Positions 37,915 to 52,100 are shown, counted from the stretch's first letter. The stretch is 64,000 bases of DNA from Albula goreensis (GCA_022829145.1 CM040745.1:37134841-37198840), one strand, 5' to 3'. The notes: generated by a model not told the origin, from the letters alone. Numbers and translations: made by a program.

Positions 37915-38528
37915 TGACATGATTGCAGGTGCTATCTTGGGTTTTATTATTTGTTTCGTGCTTTCTCGCCTGTACTATTGTCGGGAAGCTAACAATGTTC
38001 TTTTGGTTATCGGCTGATTGCTAGGTGTGGCCGATTAGTAATCGGTTTCAGGTGTGTGAGCTCTTTATATTACCCAGGGCTTCAGCATCTCTTTGCGTTA
38101 GTGTCGTCTATACACTTCGCCAGCTTTGGCAGAGAGTTTGTCCGCTGGTTTTTGGCTTAGCATGCCTTGTGTGTAAGTATAATGTAGGAATCTTTACGAA
38201 GTTCTTTATTTTCTTTTTCTTGCGGGATTGATCCGTGTTCACCCGCAGAAGAACTTTGGTGTTTAAGTATCTGCGTGGTACTTCGCAGTTTGCTATTTAT
38301 ATATTAAGAGCTGTTAGGTTTTCACTCCTGAAGTCTTAAGTTTCTTTTTATTTATCTTAGAGTTGGGGTTCTCCCACAGGAGTGTATTTTTGTTTTATTT
38401 TAGGGATTTGTTCCCTCTGATCTGTCTCCTTCGAGACTTTAGTGGTTGGGAATTGGTTCCTTAGCTTTTCGTCTGTGTATTGTGCACACTAAGGGGTCCC
38501 ATCATCATCATCATCACCAGTCCTTACA
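37915..38528. mobile_element. Solo LTR, Ty3/Gypsy-like, looks whole
   Basis: A 614-bp segment starts with tgacatgatt and ends with ccttaca, and is flanked on both sides by the 5-bp direct repeat ggtga (37910-37914 and 38529-38533). TG...CA ends and a 5-bp target duplication are the signature of retroviral-type LTRs. A TATA-like tttatat lies at about 38064-38070. No internal region is present, so it is the product of LTR-LTR recombination. Flank identity suggests it is not very old; family assignment is tentative. Confidence 0.7.
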
Positions 38529-38759
38529 GGTGATGGTATTTGTTTATCAGGTAGGCTTGCACTCATGTGGCTGTTCTAAAGTTTGTTTTACTAAGGTAGA
38601 ATAATGGAGCTCATTTCCTTGGTGTAGCAGACCATGTGGCCAGTTACAGGTATTTACCCTTGTGATGGTTGCGTTGTGGCTCTTTTGTATTTAAATGTAA
38701 ATGTTGACATAAATGGATGAGCTAAGTTTTTCGATTTATCTTTTTCATACCTTTCAAAC

Positions 38760-38968
38760 CAGAGCAAATGGTTTTTGAATTTCTCACTGTGCCATGCTCC
38801 AACACCACATTTAAGGAACCTCTTGTGAAAGATTCCTACACTCTACACAATAAGCTGATGTTTGAGAGTTCTGACACAAAATGGCTACCGGGTATCACCC
38901 AGGATGGGTGCTACACATTGATGGATGTTCCTCCCTTCACCATAAAATACTTGGATATTAAGAATGTG

Positions 38969-39026
<58 letters not shown>
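38760..39026 (+). repeat. L2-tailed SINE/LINE 3' end with (ATT)n-(AAT)n
   Basis: The phrase gggtgctacacattgatgga followed by ttcctcccttcacc is a diverged form of a tail common in fish L2-related repeats. It ends in an (ATT)n run that flips into (AAT)n at about 38997, giving a near-perfect 57-bp palindrome at 38970-39026. Confidence 0.65.
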
Positions 39027-39029
<3 letters not shown>

Positions 39030-39744
39030 AAAATATGAAAATACCCTGCTGAATGGTTGGGAGAGTAGTAACATTTTTTTCAAAACAGGTTGTCAGGGAA
39101 AGCGTGTAAATACATGCCAAACTGTCTCTGTAATATTTCTGAAAACAAAAGGTAAGAGAACATGAATTGTGATTGAAAGATATAAATGATCTAAAAGAGA
39201 ATGAAAATGGACATTTCTGGGGACTGGTAGTTCTTTTGGTTGTTTACAAAAATCTCCAGCCATCAAGTTTCAAAATAGACCACTGATCTCATGCGGAAAT
39301 CTGTGAGAATCTTCAAATTCGCACATTGTCATCCAAAACATGCGACCGTGTCCTTTCTCCTGCATCCGCCGTTTGTCGATGTCACGGCCTCAGCTGCTGT
39401 CTCGGTAACCGCGGATACTGTGACTGCTGCGCATTTACACAGGGATTGCCAACGTCTATAATGTCATTCAGCTTCAGACTGCCAGCCAAGCCCTGCATCT
39501 CGAAAAAGCCTACTCTGCAATTGCTTTCAGATTGACTGTAGGATTACTTGACATAAACATGCTAGCAAACAGGTTGATGCCAGTTGGTGTCACAGTCTTG
39601 TTTGTCTTATGTAATTTCCTCTTATGAGTTATATGCATCATTGGAATCATCATTACGTGTGAGCATTAGCCTTATTTCAGCTGTATTTATCTAGGTTCAG
39701 AGGCATCCATTTTGTTTTCCTGAATTCAATTTTGCGTCAACCTC

Positions 39745-40085
39745 ACCCATGTTATTCCCAAAGCAAGAGGAGACTAAGGGGTGATTTGATAGAGGTTTTT
39801 AAATTTATAAAAGGACTCAAGGTTAACTACAATACATTTTTTTAAGGTGAGTTCAGTCTGTAGGACAAGAGGACATAAATGGAAACTAGTTAGGAGTGAG
39901 TTCTGCACTGATATAAGGAAGTATTATTTCACACAAAGAGTTATCAATACATGGAATAGGTTGCCAGGTCATGTAGTTGAGGCAACCCTAGCTGTGTTCA
40001 AGTCCAGACTTTAGAGGGGGAGCCCAGCCTCCTCTGACTGGCCCAGGGTATGAGTTTATGATGACCAACATGGTCAGTAAGTCTT
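39745..40085 (+). mobile_element. LINE 3' fragment (CR1/L2-type reverse transcriptase C-terminus)
   Basis: Broken plus-strand frames read RRLRGDLIEVFKFIKGL, then RTRGHKWKLVRSE, FCTDIRKYYFTQRVINTW and NRLPGHVV, then a VFKSRL-like end. These are the conserved C-terminal motifs of non-LTR reverse transcriptases of the CR1/L2 group. A short 3' UTR (ctgactggcccagggtatga and accaacatggtcag) follows. It is 5'-truncated with frameshifts. The same 3' end recurs at 55150-55245. Confidence 0.75.
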
Positions 40086-40204
40086 TTAAAAAAGAATTGA
40101 GATAAAGTCAGTACATTTAAGTTAAGAAATCAGTCAAATAACAAACAATGTAGGACCACAGCAAGGCATGAAAATCGGTGACGGCTGGGAAACAGGAGAG
40201 AGAC

Positions 40205-40514
40205 AAACTTTACCTTTTAAACCTATCATTATGTCCAACCTGTTCCCATTTGTCCTCCTTGATTAACAATAAAACAGGTAATTCATGGAGTAATTAACAC
40301 CAATTAACGTCAATAGATTAAAAACGTCCATGGATATAACAAACATAACCCTAGTTTGCAAAGAACAGCAATTCTATTACAAAATAAAATTGGCAACCAT
40401 TGACTCTGTTAAATTAGCTGGTGTTAATTACTCCGTGAATAATTTGTTTTATTGTTAATCAAGAGGGATAAATGGGAACAGGTTGGACATAATGATAGGT
40501 TTAAGGTAAAGTTT
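40205..40514. mobile_element. Foldback (MITE-like) element with 100-bp inverted repeats
   Basis: The left arm at 40205-40308 and the right arm at 40408-40514 are reverse complements at about 90 percent by eye; for example tattatgtccaacctgttcc has its complement in the right arm. The central loop is about 100 bases and unrelated. There is no coding capacity. No clear target duplication was found. Confidence 0.8.
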
Positions 40515-40529
40515 CTTCCCTGATTTAAG

Positions 40530-43500
40530 CTCACCAGCAGCAGCAGCTGATGAAACCACTCAGAAAACCTCTTCAAGCATAAAAGAAACCGACATCTTTC
40601 TACAGAAAACAATTACATTACCCTAACAAAGTCTTTCGTACAGTGGATTTTACACCTAGTAGTAAAAACCTACGATGGAAAACTGCGAGGGATATTTAGT
40701 TTGAGATGTTTTTGCCAATTATTCCATTCCCATGGTGCACAGCGGGGACAAGCGCTGTTGTTTTTGTCTAAATCTGTGTATTCCCTGGGAATATGAGAAA
40801 AAAATCCATAATTATGAAAATGTCATATGGAAGTAGAACAAAATTCGAAAATATGTGATGGATGCTTTATGGCAAACGTATATTCACATTCAGATAAAGG
40901 GAAAAGTTTATTTTACCAATAAAATTAGTGACTTTTCCTTATTTTATTGGCTATAATATCATCGGGGAGCACCGCAGATCCCATGAATCTGTGCAAACCT
41001 GTTAGGCTGGCGCAAAATGACTGAGAGCGTGTGATTGGCTGAGGTGGTTTGTTTGCTCCAATCACAAATCATGTCACTGAAACTGCTTGTAAAAAAATTA
41101 AACACAAGCTAAAGGCTTTGATAAATTTAGCCCTTAGTGCACATGAAAAGGCAAAGATCCTCTGGATATACTGCCAGATAATATCTGGTTTTCGATCTGG
41201 CCAGAGTTACATAAAAAGGCCTACCACTATAAAATGTATGCAGCAGTCCACCTTAGAGTTCATTAAATATATGATATAATAAATGGTTCATTGTTTGCGT
41301 GTGTGTAAAGGCTTATTTATCTCTAGCAGTCAGATTAACTAATCACTTGAGAGAAAACGTTTCTATTGGTTTGAGTGCCAATAGGGGGGACATTTTTCTC
41401 TCAACATCGAATAAAATTAATCTCTCAGTACTATAATGAGGGCACTGTGCTGTAGAAGGTGTTGTCCTTCGGGATCTAAGATCGGTTCCCCAACCAATTG
41501 GTTCACCAACCAATTTGATTCCCAATATCATTATTGCAAACAACAGCGAAACCGTCAGTTAACAAACCTGGTTAAAATTAGATACTATAAATTGGTAAAC
41601 AAACACGGTAATTTAGTTACAGTTGACAGCGCCCGGTATGACTGACTGGGGTGGCTCATATATAAATATCAAACATATATTGGCATGTTTACGGTGATGA
41701 GGTGGAGATGGAACTCAGGTATGGACAGATTCTCCCTTGAGAGACATTATTATTGGATGTTGCAAAGGATCGTTGATGAACTGCCTTACGGAAAAACTGA
41801 TGAGCTCTGCGCTTTTCAAACCTCATATTAATGCAAATATTAACCCATAATTCATTTCCTGATGTGCTGTCCATCAACCATACAGTAGTCTGAAATGCAA
41901 TGGCATACATATTAATTTTCATGAAAAGAATTATGCAAGCTAAGTCAAAATAAACGACATTTCTTTGAAAATACATCTTACGAAAAACATTTCTAGTGCC
42001 TAAAACCATGCAAAAAAAAAAACATGCCTCAAGAAAATGGGACGGTGGGGAAAAAAGAAGATACCGCTGTCTGTTTTGTGTAACATTTAATGAAAAAATT
42101 GTCACTGTCACTCAGGTAAACAGCTCAGTACTTCCAGGGCGACCTCATGCAGGTACCATGAGATTCCAGCTCTCTAAACTCGCTACAGAGAAGGTACAGT
42201 AAAAGCAGAATACCCATTTAAATTGCTGTGGCTTTGCCGGTGTGAAGGATGGCTGTAACAGTAGCAATGTTAAACTGTATATGAAAAACTGTACAATTTG
42301 CATTTGGCCCACTCAATGCCAGTTGCATGACATTAGTATTCTGTGACATACCATGACGTACAAAATCATTTAATTTGGGGCTTGGTAAAGTATTATTTCT
42401 GAGGGATCGATCCAAACTTAATCCCAAGCCGTAGAATTTGTCGTTACCTTTGGCGATTATGCACTGAGATCACTAACTGTATGGCTCTCACTGATATGTC
42501 TTTCAGAAGAGTAAGATGAAATACAAAACTTTGACACCATAAGCAAACCCACTGATTCCAGCTGAAACTTCACAAGCGTTGATACCAAATTCTGTCGATG
42601 TGTCTTTGAGCACGGCGACCGAGCAAGTCATTCCTCTCCCTCCTGCTGTCGTCACTTGGCGAAGGGAGCCGTCCTCCTGTTGCAGATTTATGTCTCTGTC
42701 CATAACCCCACCCCCCCTTCCCTCCCCAGCTCATATAATTGCTTTATTGCCTCTGGACAGAGTCATGGAAACATTACATGAAAACCGAGGAGATTGTAAG
42801 CTATATTTATAAACGGAATGCTGAGCAAGGGGGTTCCAGGTGCTAATGCCAAAGTACCATGGAAACCATTAATACAAATACATTATGCATTATAATACAC
42901 AAAAACAGTTACAGCGAGTTGAAAAAAAATTGGGAATTAGATCAAAAGAATCCTGAGTGAACAAATAATAGAACATTTTCATACTTATTACTTATTGCAT
43001 GTATTTGTAGGCAAGACCCAACGCCCCACCCCCCACCCCAAACATGAAAAATTAAGCAGCACCTTTGACACGGGTGACTTTGTCTTAAGCAGCAATGGCT
43101 GCAGCAAATTGCTTCCCTTAGTTGTTGATCGGTGTCTCATAGTGATATAGTAATGCTATTATCTCAGGGAGCTGCATGTCAAACCACATTGTATTTACTC
43201 CACTTGGTAAATGCAGTCGTTTTTGTAATAATTCTGTTTAGACACACAGTTCCCATAAAATAACGATGGAAAAAAACAGCTAAATCGGCTTTACCACTGA
43301 AACACATTCTGGATAACGAGGTGTAGTTAAAAACAATTATAAACACCATGTACACATCCGTAAAACTGTGGAAGTACACCTATGGGATTTTGTGAGTTGC
43401 AGACATACAGGTCAAATAACTGCAATGAAGGTTCCTTAGTACGGTTTTGTTTTCAACGGATATGGACATTTCCACCACGAGGAAAAGGAATCTGCTATCA

Positions 43501-46500
43501 GTGCTTTAGTGCTGTAATAAGACGAGCTGGGAGGTCTGGTTCATTCATTATTTAGTTTGAATGAGTCAGTCTGTCAGGCCAGGGAACTTTAATTAGTTGT
43601 AAATTCAGGAAGATATGAGGTCTAATTGTCATATCACCATATCAGGTCATGCTTTACGTTTCTGAAATTCATTTCATATTTAATTTCATGCTGCCTTCCT
43701 GAAAGGGGATAACAGAACACCAGAAGCTGAGATATACAGCTCACCGATGACTGTAACTCAAATTGCACCGTATTTCTTTGTGCATTATTTATGTTAAATT
43801 TTGGTTGGCCGTAGTTTTGTTTAATGAAGACCATGAATAACTTTAATTTGTTCTGGTTATTTTGTAAAATGACAAAAAGTAAAAGATCTTGAAGCTTAAA
43901 TAGGTGTAATTATATCGTAATTATATTCTGTTTGCCTTTGTTTTCCGTATGTCCAATATCTGGTCTATTGTCTACGAATTTGGCACTTCTCATTTTTTGG
44001 CACATAAAGATGTAATTCATAATAGCTGAGTATGGAAATACTGCTGAACTGTTATGACTGATCGAAAGGCATTAGCGAATGAGCTTCCCCGAGAGAAGTC
44101 CATCATTTCGCACCGCGGGTTTGCTCCGCTAGGGCGATTCTAAAATCTTGTGTCATCAAAGCTCGATGTTTCCCAGGGTGACAATCCCAGGGGAGGGGCA
44201 CCTGTAGATCCAGACCAATGGCAGATTCCGATTATACCACTTATTAACAATAAGCATGGCCCCCCCACCCATTCTTCTCTCTCAAAAGCCATAAACCGTA
44301 GTACCCACCCTCCACCCCTACCCCATTTATTTAGTCTTTTTTGATTCTGATTTACATAGCTGGCACACAATGTGCTTGTCTGGGATTGCTGTTAGCCAGG
44401 TCTGGCACCATTACTCACATTAATCTGGCGGATGCACTTACGTTCTCCCACTTTGTAAGTCACTCTGGATAAGAGCGTCTGCTAAATGATTGTAATTTAA
44501 TGCAATGTAATGTTAGAATTGGACATTTTGCACAATGTATTATTTGCCTGTGAGGCGTTCTGTCTTTCCGGCTGTCTTCTGCTGGCCATTTTTCATAGAG
44601 CTAAGCGATGGAACAAGTGCACGCTAATTAAAATCCGTGCTTCCCATTTCAACTAATATCTAAAATGAAAAGAGATGGTAAAGTTTCGGTTACATCACCC
44701 CGTCATGTCACATACAATATATTTAGTGATCCATTATTGCAGACTGTGGTGCTAATCGTAATGATATTGGTTGAGAACGTTCATCCAAAAGTGGATCATC
44801 ACTATGATAATCATAAATGATTTGATAAGTGTACAATATCATAAAAACACATCCAACACATTCTACGAATGGTGATCAAGACTTCTGACCACCACAGAAG
44901 AGAATTAACAATGTCATCTAACAGGTGATAATGCCTATTATAAAGATATCTACTATATTAAGATATTGTCTATTATAAAGGAGGTTATTACCCCATACCA
45001 AAGCATTAAACATTGCACACAGAAGCTCAATACGCAAGTGTTTCCTTCATGGTTGGTTTCCCCGGCTCCAAGGTACATTGGATTAAATTAGCATTTGTGA
45101 TCACAGGGAAAAGACTCATTTAGCACAGCTGTTGTATCCCTGTTACTTGTGTTTTCACTTGGCAGGGTTATAAATTTGACACCGCGAGCATGTTTCCATA
45201 CCCGTTAAACACGATGTGCGACATTACCTAAGGTTTTCCCTGGAACAGTTGCGCCTCCGTGAATACATGTGGACGCCGAGGACACGTTGTCAGGAGGCTT
45301 TGCCAAGCCGGTGACCCCCGGCCCGTTGAGAAAGACCGCATGGAATGACAAACACAGACAGCTGGCATTCGCTGACCCCTCCCCTAAAGTATTGGAAAAA
45401 AGCACCAAGGTCCAAGATTGCCAGTATTTACATACATGGATGGGAGATGATGCAAAGGGCAGTTTATCAGGCAACAGGGCATGTATGAAAAAGGACAGCT
45501 GAGGATCCTAGTCTCTAAGGCCTAGTTTGAGAGAATTTGTGCTGCGGACAACAGTACTAGATGACAATGTGCAGTTGAGAAACAAATTAAATTCCATACA
45601 CATCTAGTTGTACAGGTAATAACATCATTGAAGAAGTCTTACGTCTAGTTGTAGAGGTAAAAGCACTTTGTCAGTCTGTGCCATTTTTCATCAGCCAATT
45701 GGGGAATTACCATCATATTATTTTTTAAGGACCATTGATGACTTGTAGATACTTACTTGTTGGTGAGTATGAAACACAGAGCATGAAACAGGAAATCGAC
45801 CAGTCAAAAGGCCTGTGACTCTCTCATGATAGGCATGAGTTCCAGGTCTACAGTGCAGCATTCGATTTTAAATAGAGGACAATTGTTCGGCACAAATTTT
45901 TTGCAAGCATATACAATTTTCACTTGATTTTCACACAGCACATTAAAATGCCAGTGAAGAAGGATTTACATACTGTACATGTACATTGACATTAATTTAT
46001 GTCATTTATGCTGACAGTCCAAGTGTCTTTTACATGGATCAATTACACACAGGAAAGAAATACCTTTAAGATGAAGGTTTTCAGTGGAGATCCTTATAAA
46101 GTGCTATTTTTGGGAAAAGTAACAGAAGTGGCAAGCTACCTCACTGTCAGCTATTATTACAATGGCTATTTTTAAAGTGAAGTATGACTTTCCTGTTCTG
46201 CGAGGTGACCAAGCTGATAAAAATAGACCATTTTTATTCTGGCCACTGAAAATGGCCTCATCTCGTCGGAGACAGTGTGACAGATGTCTTTGGGGCTTAC
46301 CTCATAGGTGTGCTGGTTCCGCCTCTGCGAAAAGAGGTGGCCTGAATCGTGACAGCCTGTTGCCCGGTGAGTTTTCTCGGCTGCAAGTTAAGACTGAGAT
46401 TATAGCCCCGTTCCCCCTGTAGATCTGGAACTAGGATTCGCCTGATCTCGTGCCAAAGCTGGCTGACCCAGCGGAGCGTGACCGCTTTCCTCATGCGCTA

Positions 46501-46800
46501 TCCACATCCAGAACAGTTTTAAGTGTCACACTGAACTCTGGTGCCCGTTTAGATGGCAATGACTGCCTGGATTTTGTCTGCGGTTTTCTAAATAGGGAAA
46601 AACTAGAGAGAACGTTACCTCTTTTTAGTTTTTGTTGATGACGATTGTGAGCTGTGACAGCGGCTTGCTCCTTTTTTGTTCCTGAATTTCTTCACAGGCA
46701 GCGACTGAGAGAAAATTACCACTTAGCCTATTGTCTCTGCCCATTTTTTGTTAGCAGGCTAATGAGCAGAAGCAATTAGCAATAAAAACTTAAATGGAAT
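40530..46800. other. Intergenic stretch without genes
   Basis: AT-rich DNA with scattered higher-GC blocks (for example 44090-44340, 45230-45400 and 46190-46500) and a short SINE 3' part at 44360-44515. No coding exon was recognised. Confidence 0.5.
44360..44515 (+). repeat. SINE 3' part with L2-type tail
   Basis: The sequence tgtaagtcactctggataag followed by agcgtctgctaaatga and taatgcaatgtaatg is the fish SINE/L2 tail. The tRNA-like head is not clear here, so this copy is 5'-truncated or diverged. Confidence 0.8.
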
Positions 46801-46811
46801 TGCAGGCCTCC

Positions 46812-47200
46812 AGGTGGATGATGCAGTATGACTTTAGTTTGGGAAGCAGGTGTGAGCCCTGTGACTGTGAGTTTGAGTCGCAGCCACGCCAGCACTGCTT
46901 ACAGCTGGGGGTGCACATTGCTGGCCCAGCCTCGGTAGGGGACGTTAGGGGTTATGCTGGTAAAGGTTTTTAGTCTCATCAGTCTACAACGGCCACTCTA
47001 AGTTAGCCAGGTGCCTGTGGAGGTATGAATGAAGTATATGCTGACTTCATCATCCTCCAGTTACATATGCAGCATGTAATTGATGGTGAATCTGCAGTGT
47101 GCAGAAAGCGGTCTTCTCGTCACATGAATCAGAGAAGTCGCATGCTTACGGCTGCCTCTGCCTGCAGTCAGTGGGAGAGGGCTGCAAAGTAAAAGTAAAC
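46812..47200 (+). repeat. SINE-like interspersed repeat, copy 2
   Basis: Partner of the repeat at 6187-6530. Its head reads tttgggaagcaggtgtgagc and gagtttgagtcgcag, the latter a good pol III B-box. The middle has cttcatcatcctccag and the 3' part tcgtcacatgaatcagagaa followed by ggctgcctctgcc. The two copies differ at roughly a third of sites, so the family is old. Confidence 0.55.
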
Positions 47201-47209
47201 TCATGTATT

Positions 47210-50200
47210 TATGACAAAACAGCAAATATTAAAAGAATAATTAGCTAAATTAGGTACATAACATACTAAAATTATGGATCACCAAAGCACTGAATTTAGA
47301 ATACATATCCCATCTTAAGGCCACACCCTTCCTGTTTACTCCACTTTCAGTCAGACTTTATGAGCGAAGGGCAGATCATTAAGAGCACAAGGAATGGTTT
47401 GTTTCAATAGCATAAGTCCTAAAAGAAAGTAAAGTTTATTTTGTTGGAGTTGCTTTTGTCCTTAAAGTGTCTTAGTACATGAACAAACAGTCAGAAATGA
47501 ATGTGGTAGCAATGGATTTCTCTTTTTCTTTTCTGGGTAAGTACATGAAAGGGCTTAATTGAATATCCCTAACCACTAAAACTATATATTTTTTTATTGG
47601 TTTATTGTTTCAAATATGTTTTCTTTTTTAAATTATTTTCTAGCTAAAAAGATTTTAAGCTTATTTGGCCCCATTTAAGTCCAGGAGACATGGATACTCA
47701 TGGATCATACATTTAGCGACCAAACAGTACAGATCTCACTTGGAACAGACCTGATGCTCTTCCATACAGCTTTTTCATAATTAGCGATTATATTACACAG
47801 ACTGAAGAAAACCACTGACTTGCAGCACTCTGTCAGGATAAAAACACAGGCCTTGGGGGAAGAACCTAGCGGAAACCTAATTTGACCACCAGTCACTCAT
47901 GATAAGAGTGTCTAAATGCCGGCAAAACGCCTAAATGTGAATGTAGAAACTACAATGTGGGAGTTAAAATGACACTGCTAGCTATGTATACAAAAACTAG
48001 AGAGGACGGGAGGAGACAGGGGTCTCCAACACATATGGAACCTGTCAATCAAATGTTGCCACTTATGGCACTGTACTTATATATCACAACGAACAAAGAG
48101 CTGCAGCAAGAAAAAAGAAAGCAGAAATCATTAACAAGCATTACACAAATTGTCATAATACATGCTCTTGGCTAGTTTGCGATTTGCTACTTACGCAACT
48201 TAATATACTTGCATTAAGGAGCAGTCACAAAAGATCGTGGAAGCTGACTGTTCGGGAGAGAGGTTTGTGGGAGAAAATCTATAGAACGTTGTCTGGTTTG
48301 GAAGGCAAAAATGAACAGACATGGCAACCTAGATTCCTCTCCAGTTTCTCTAGAGGAGGCAAAAATAGAGCTGGAGAGAAAAAAAAGAGAAAATGAATCG
48401 AGGTCATCGTAAAATGGAGATTGCCTGTAAGACAGGACAGACTTTTTTTTTGTTCTCAGATATTTCATTTTTTGGTGTATTTAAAAAAACCGAAACCATT
48501 TTTAATGCTCATGTTTTAATGAGGGACCCTAGGATAAAGGAAATATTGTGGGAGCAAAAGAAAAGCTAATTGTTGTCCTGTATAAACTGAAAATGAATAT
48601 ATGAAAATGACTTGTGGGTATAAAGTATATTACCAGTTGTAAGTTGTCAGTTTTTTCTTAATACTAATGTAACAACAATAGACGATGAACATGTAATTAT
48701 TGTCTATTGATATTAATCTGATTGCCAGCTTCCTGCTGTAACAGGTATAAAAAAGCCATAGAAGGATTATATGTGAACACTTGCTACATTAAAGTACTTT
48801 TCCATCTGAGAGTTTTTATTTTTGGTAGGGATGACACTGTGGAATGTCTTTTCATGCAACAGGCAGTGCGCTGTCTGTCTACAGCTGACCACCAGGGAGC
48901 AACATAGGACAAAGATTCTCTGTGGAGACGTCCTCTGACTGAGAACGTTTGAGCATCTCAGGAAACACATTTTCCAATCCTAATCCTTACAAAAATTAAT
49001 TTTAAGTGTTGTGTATTCAACAGAATGCAATTAAGAATGCACCAATTAGGATTCCTTATATGTGATCATTGATGATTTCTGTACACAGCGTATTCCGAGA
49101 TATATATATTTATATGTATATATATATCCAATAAATTACATTTTATGGTGGGCTATGCATTCTATATCCTAAGTACTGAGTCAGTATAAACATCCCAAAG
49201 GTATTTTTTTTTATCAGAGTTTGAAATGTATTAAGCTATATTTGTCCAGGTAGTTGATTGTACCATAATGACACTGTGCAATTACCTGTACTTTTGTTTT
49301 TTAAGGTACCGCTTGAAAAATTTGAAAAGTTCCAAACGAACAGAGAGAAAGAGATGAGTTTCAACCATGCAGTACCACTGCAACTCCCACTGTAAAACTC
49401 CTCCCCTTCCTCTTCCAGGTGAGACCTCGGCTGTACCATCTGTCTCACCTCTTGGATTGGAAGAGCGCATGTGACCACGTTTGACATAATTTGAAAGTTT
49501 GAAATAACGATTTCTATAAGTTTCTACATTGAGGAAGGAGGGTAAAGAACATTTACAGGACACAAACAAATGATCGACAACTTATGTCTCCAGGCACACT
49601 CTGGGGTAAGATTTGAGATGTATATAGAATTCTGTCAAGTATGTTCACATCATCTTATGACACATTGAGGGTGTCTTGGGAGCGAAATTTAGAGTTATCT
49701 TTCCAGTGAACATGACTGGCTTCGCATATCTGAAAAGGTTTTGTACCCAAAACGTACCTCTGTAAACTCATACAAACAAAATGTGAAGTTTATCTCATAA
49801 CAAACTTATTTAACCCCTTCAGGAAATACCACCCAATAACTCTCATATGAGTTTTGAGAGTTGCAAAAAATGCAATACAAAACCAGAACAGGCTATATAT
49901 TGCATGTATTCTGGAAATGTAATAGGATCTAGGCCTATTGGAAGGAGATTCAAGTATACATAAACGATAAAGAATATGACATATCATCTAGTGTTTTTTT
50001 TTTTTTTTTTTTTGCTGCATTTGTATGTTGATTGAATCTTTGATGACACTGATTGTGAATTAAATACTCAAATCTGATTGGCCTAAAAGTCTATGCTGAG
50101 TGAGCATGCCACATGATTGGCCCCTGATCCGTTACATCATCACATTTCAACATGAGTGTCATGTCAACTCATGAGGTCAGGAAAAGAGGGTGAAATTATC

Positions 50201-52100
50201 ACAATCATTACCTTCACAAGTGGTAGTCATACAGTTGAAAGACTTTAGCTCATTGTGAAGATTTCACTACCCCTTGCAAAAGTGGACGTCGTCCATGTTG
50301 CCAACATCTGGCTTTGAGAGAATAAGAGGGCCTTTGGCATTGTGCTCAATGAACTACACTAATTTAGTTATAATTAAACATCTGAATCTTATAGATTCAA
50401 TAAGCAGTACCAACATGCTATTTGAAATAATTTCTTTTCCATTGATACTTGAAGAGTACATGGACAAAATTGATATAGTATAATGAGTTGGGTTGCTGGG
50501 TGGTACATCCTGTTAATGCAATGTTGAAGTGTGTGGACAGTCTTCATGGTCTCATATCAAACTTAGAACGTTCCAGAGGTTTAACCGTGGACTGGGAGGT
50601 AACTGGACATAGTGCTGCCCAAATTTAGACCGCAAAACTGTGCAAGCTCAATTTATTGACTGAGGTATGAAGAGAAGCAGGAGCTGAAAACACATGCTTC
50701 CTCGCGCTCTTAATTGACAGCAGGGGTTGCTATGGCGAGCATGGCTCCTGAATGCATTTGGGAATTCCAAATTGGAAGAAAAAGGGGGAATATGGGTAAA
50801 ATGGAACATAAAAAGTAAGCAGTATGGTAAATGAGCTTGTTAGCAACCTGAAAAGTCTGACTTTGATTGATCTTGTTTTTCAGGCTACCTTTCACCCTTC
50901 TAAAAATATTACTTCTAAGACTTTTAGATTTGTTCAAAAACAATGAGTCATAGACAGTCAGAATCAGGAAGTTATCAAAATGCAACACATTTCTATTCCT
51001 ACTCCAGGCTGATTTTTATTGTCTTGGCAATGTAAATTTACAAAAATGATATGAATTATAAATTAATTTTACAAAAATGTATTCGTCATATACAAATCAT
51101 TAGTACACTGCTCAGAGTCAAAGTGACAGAACGTCTTTTCATCTTGTAATTTGTATGTGGTGATTGTTCATTTCAAGTTCACATGAGATGTGTCTGTGTT
51201 CTTGGATATGTTTTCGCATGCCATTTTTTTACAATGGCACCTTATCTTGGCAAAATAGCACAAGATGATTTTTATAAGCTTAATTTCATTGTAGGGGACT
51301 TCTATCTTATATAGTATTCCAGAACATTACGTTTTTCAAAACAATCCCAGGTCCTCACAGACTCGTGTCACTGAGGGTGTGTTGTACGTAAGTGTGTGTT
51401 GTATATAAATATAGAATGCATTCCATAGGTGCCAATAAAGTGCAGGACTGGAGCTACAAGCAATAAAAAATGAGAAACTGGAATGGGAAAGGTTAAAGTG
51501 ATACCCATCTCAAGCCATAGAAAGAACTTTAGCCAAATTTCCCTTTCCTGAAATAAAAGGACAGGAATTTAAGCTAATGCATTTGACAATTTTAATTGCT
51601 ATTTCAGCCTTGTGATATTGTATGCCATAGCTGGACATAGTTGGCACAATTTAAATTTTGGTTGAAAGTGCGTTGATAAAAGGGCCTTAGAAATCTGATG
51701 GGAGTTAGAATTACTCAGGGAACTACAAAGTCACTACATTTTTTCCTTACGTTATAAACACAAAACACTTTGTACAAAATGCTTATCTTGGAGATATGGA
51801 GTGGAGTTAGGGCACCATACTTTTTTTTAGCGCTAAGTTCATTGAAATTTACAGTTTCCAAGAAAGGTCAAGTGACCATCTAGGTGGTTCTAGTATGAAC
51901 CGGCTTCCTACAGCATAGGAGTTCAAGCAACAAACGTTCATTAGCATTTCAGTAGCGTTTGTATTTACAGCTGGTCAGCTCGCCATCTACAACACTGTCA
52001 TAATGCTTCTTCATAATTCCTGAATTGTGTTACGGAGAAGTAATAATTGTGAGACCAGTACATTTTTGTTGATGAAAAATGAGGATGAATAAGTAGGAAA
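47210..52100. other. Intergenic stretch without genes
   Basis: AT-rich DNA with a TA-rich microsatellite near 49100-49130 and a poly(T) run at about 49993-50013. No exon or clear repeat was identified. Confidence 0.5.
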
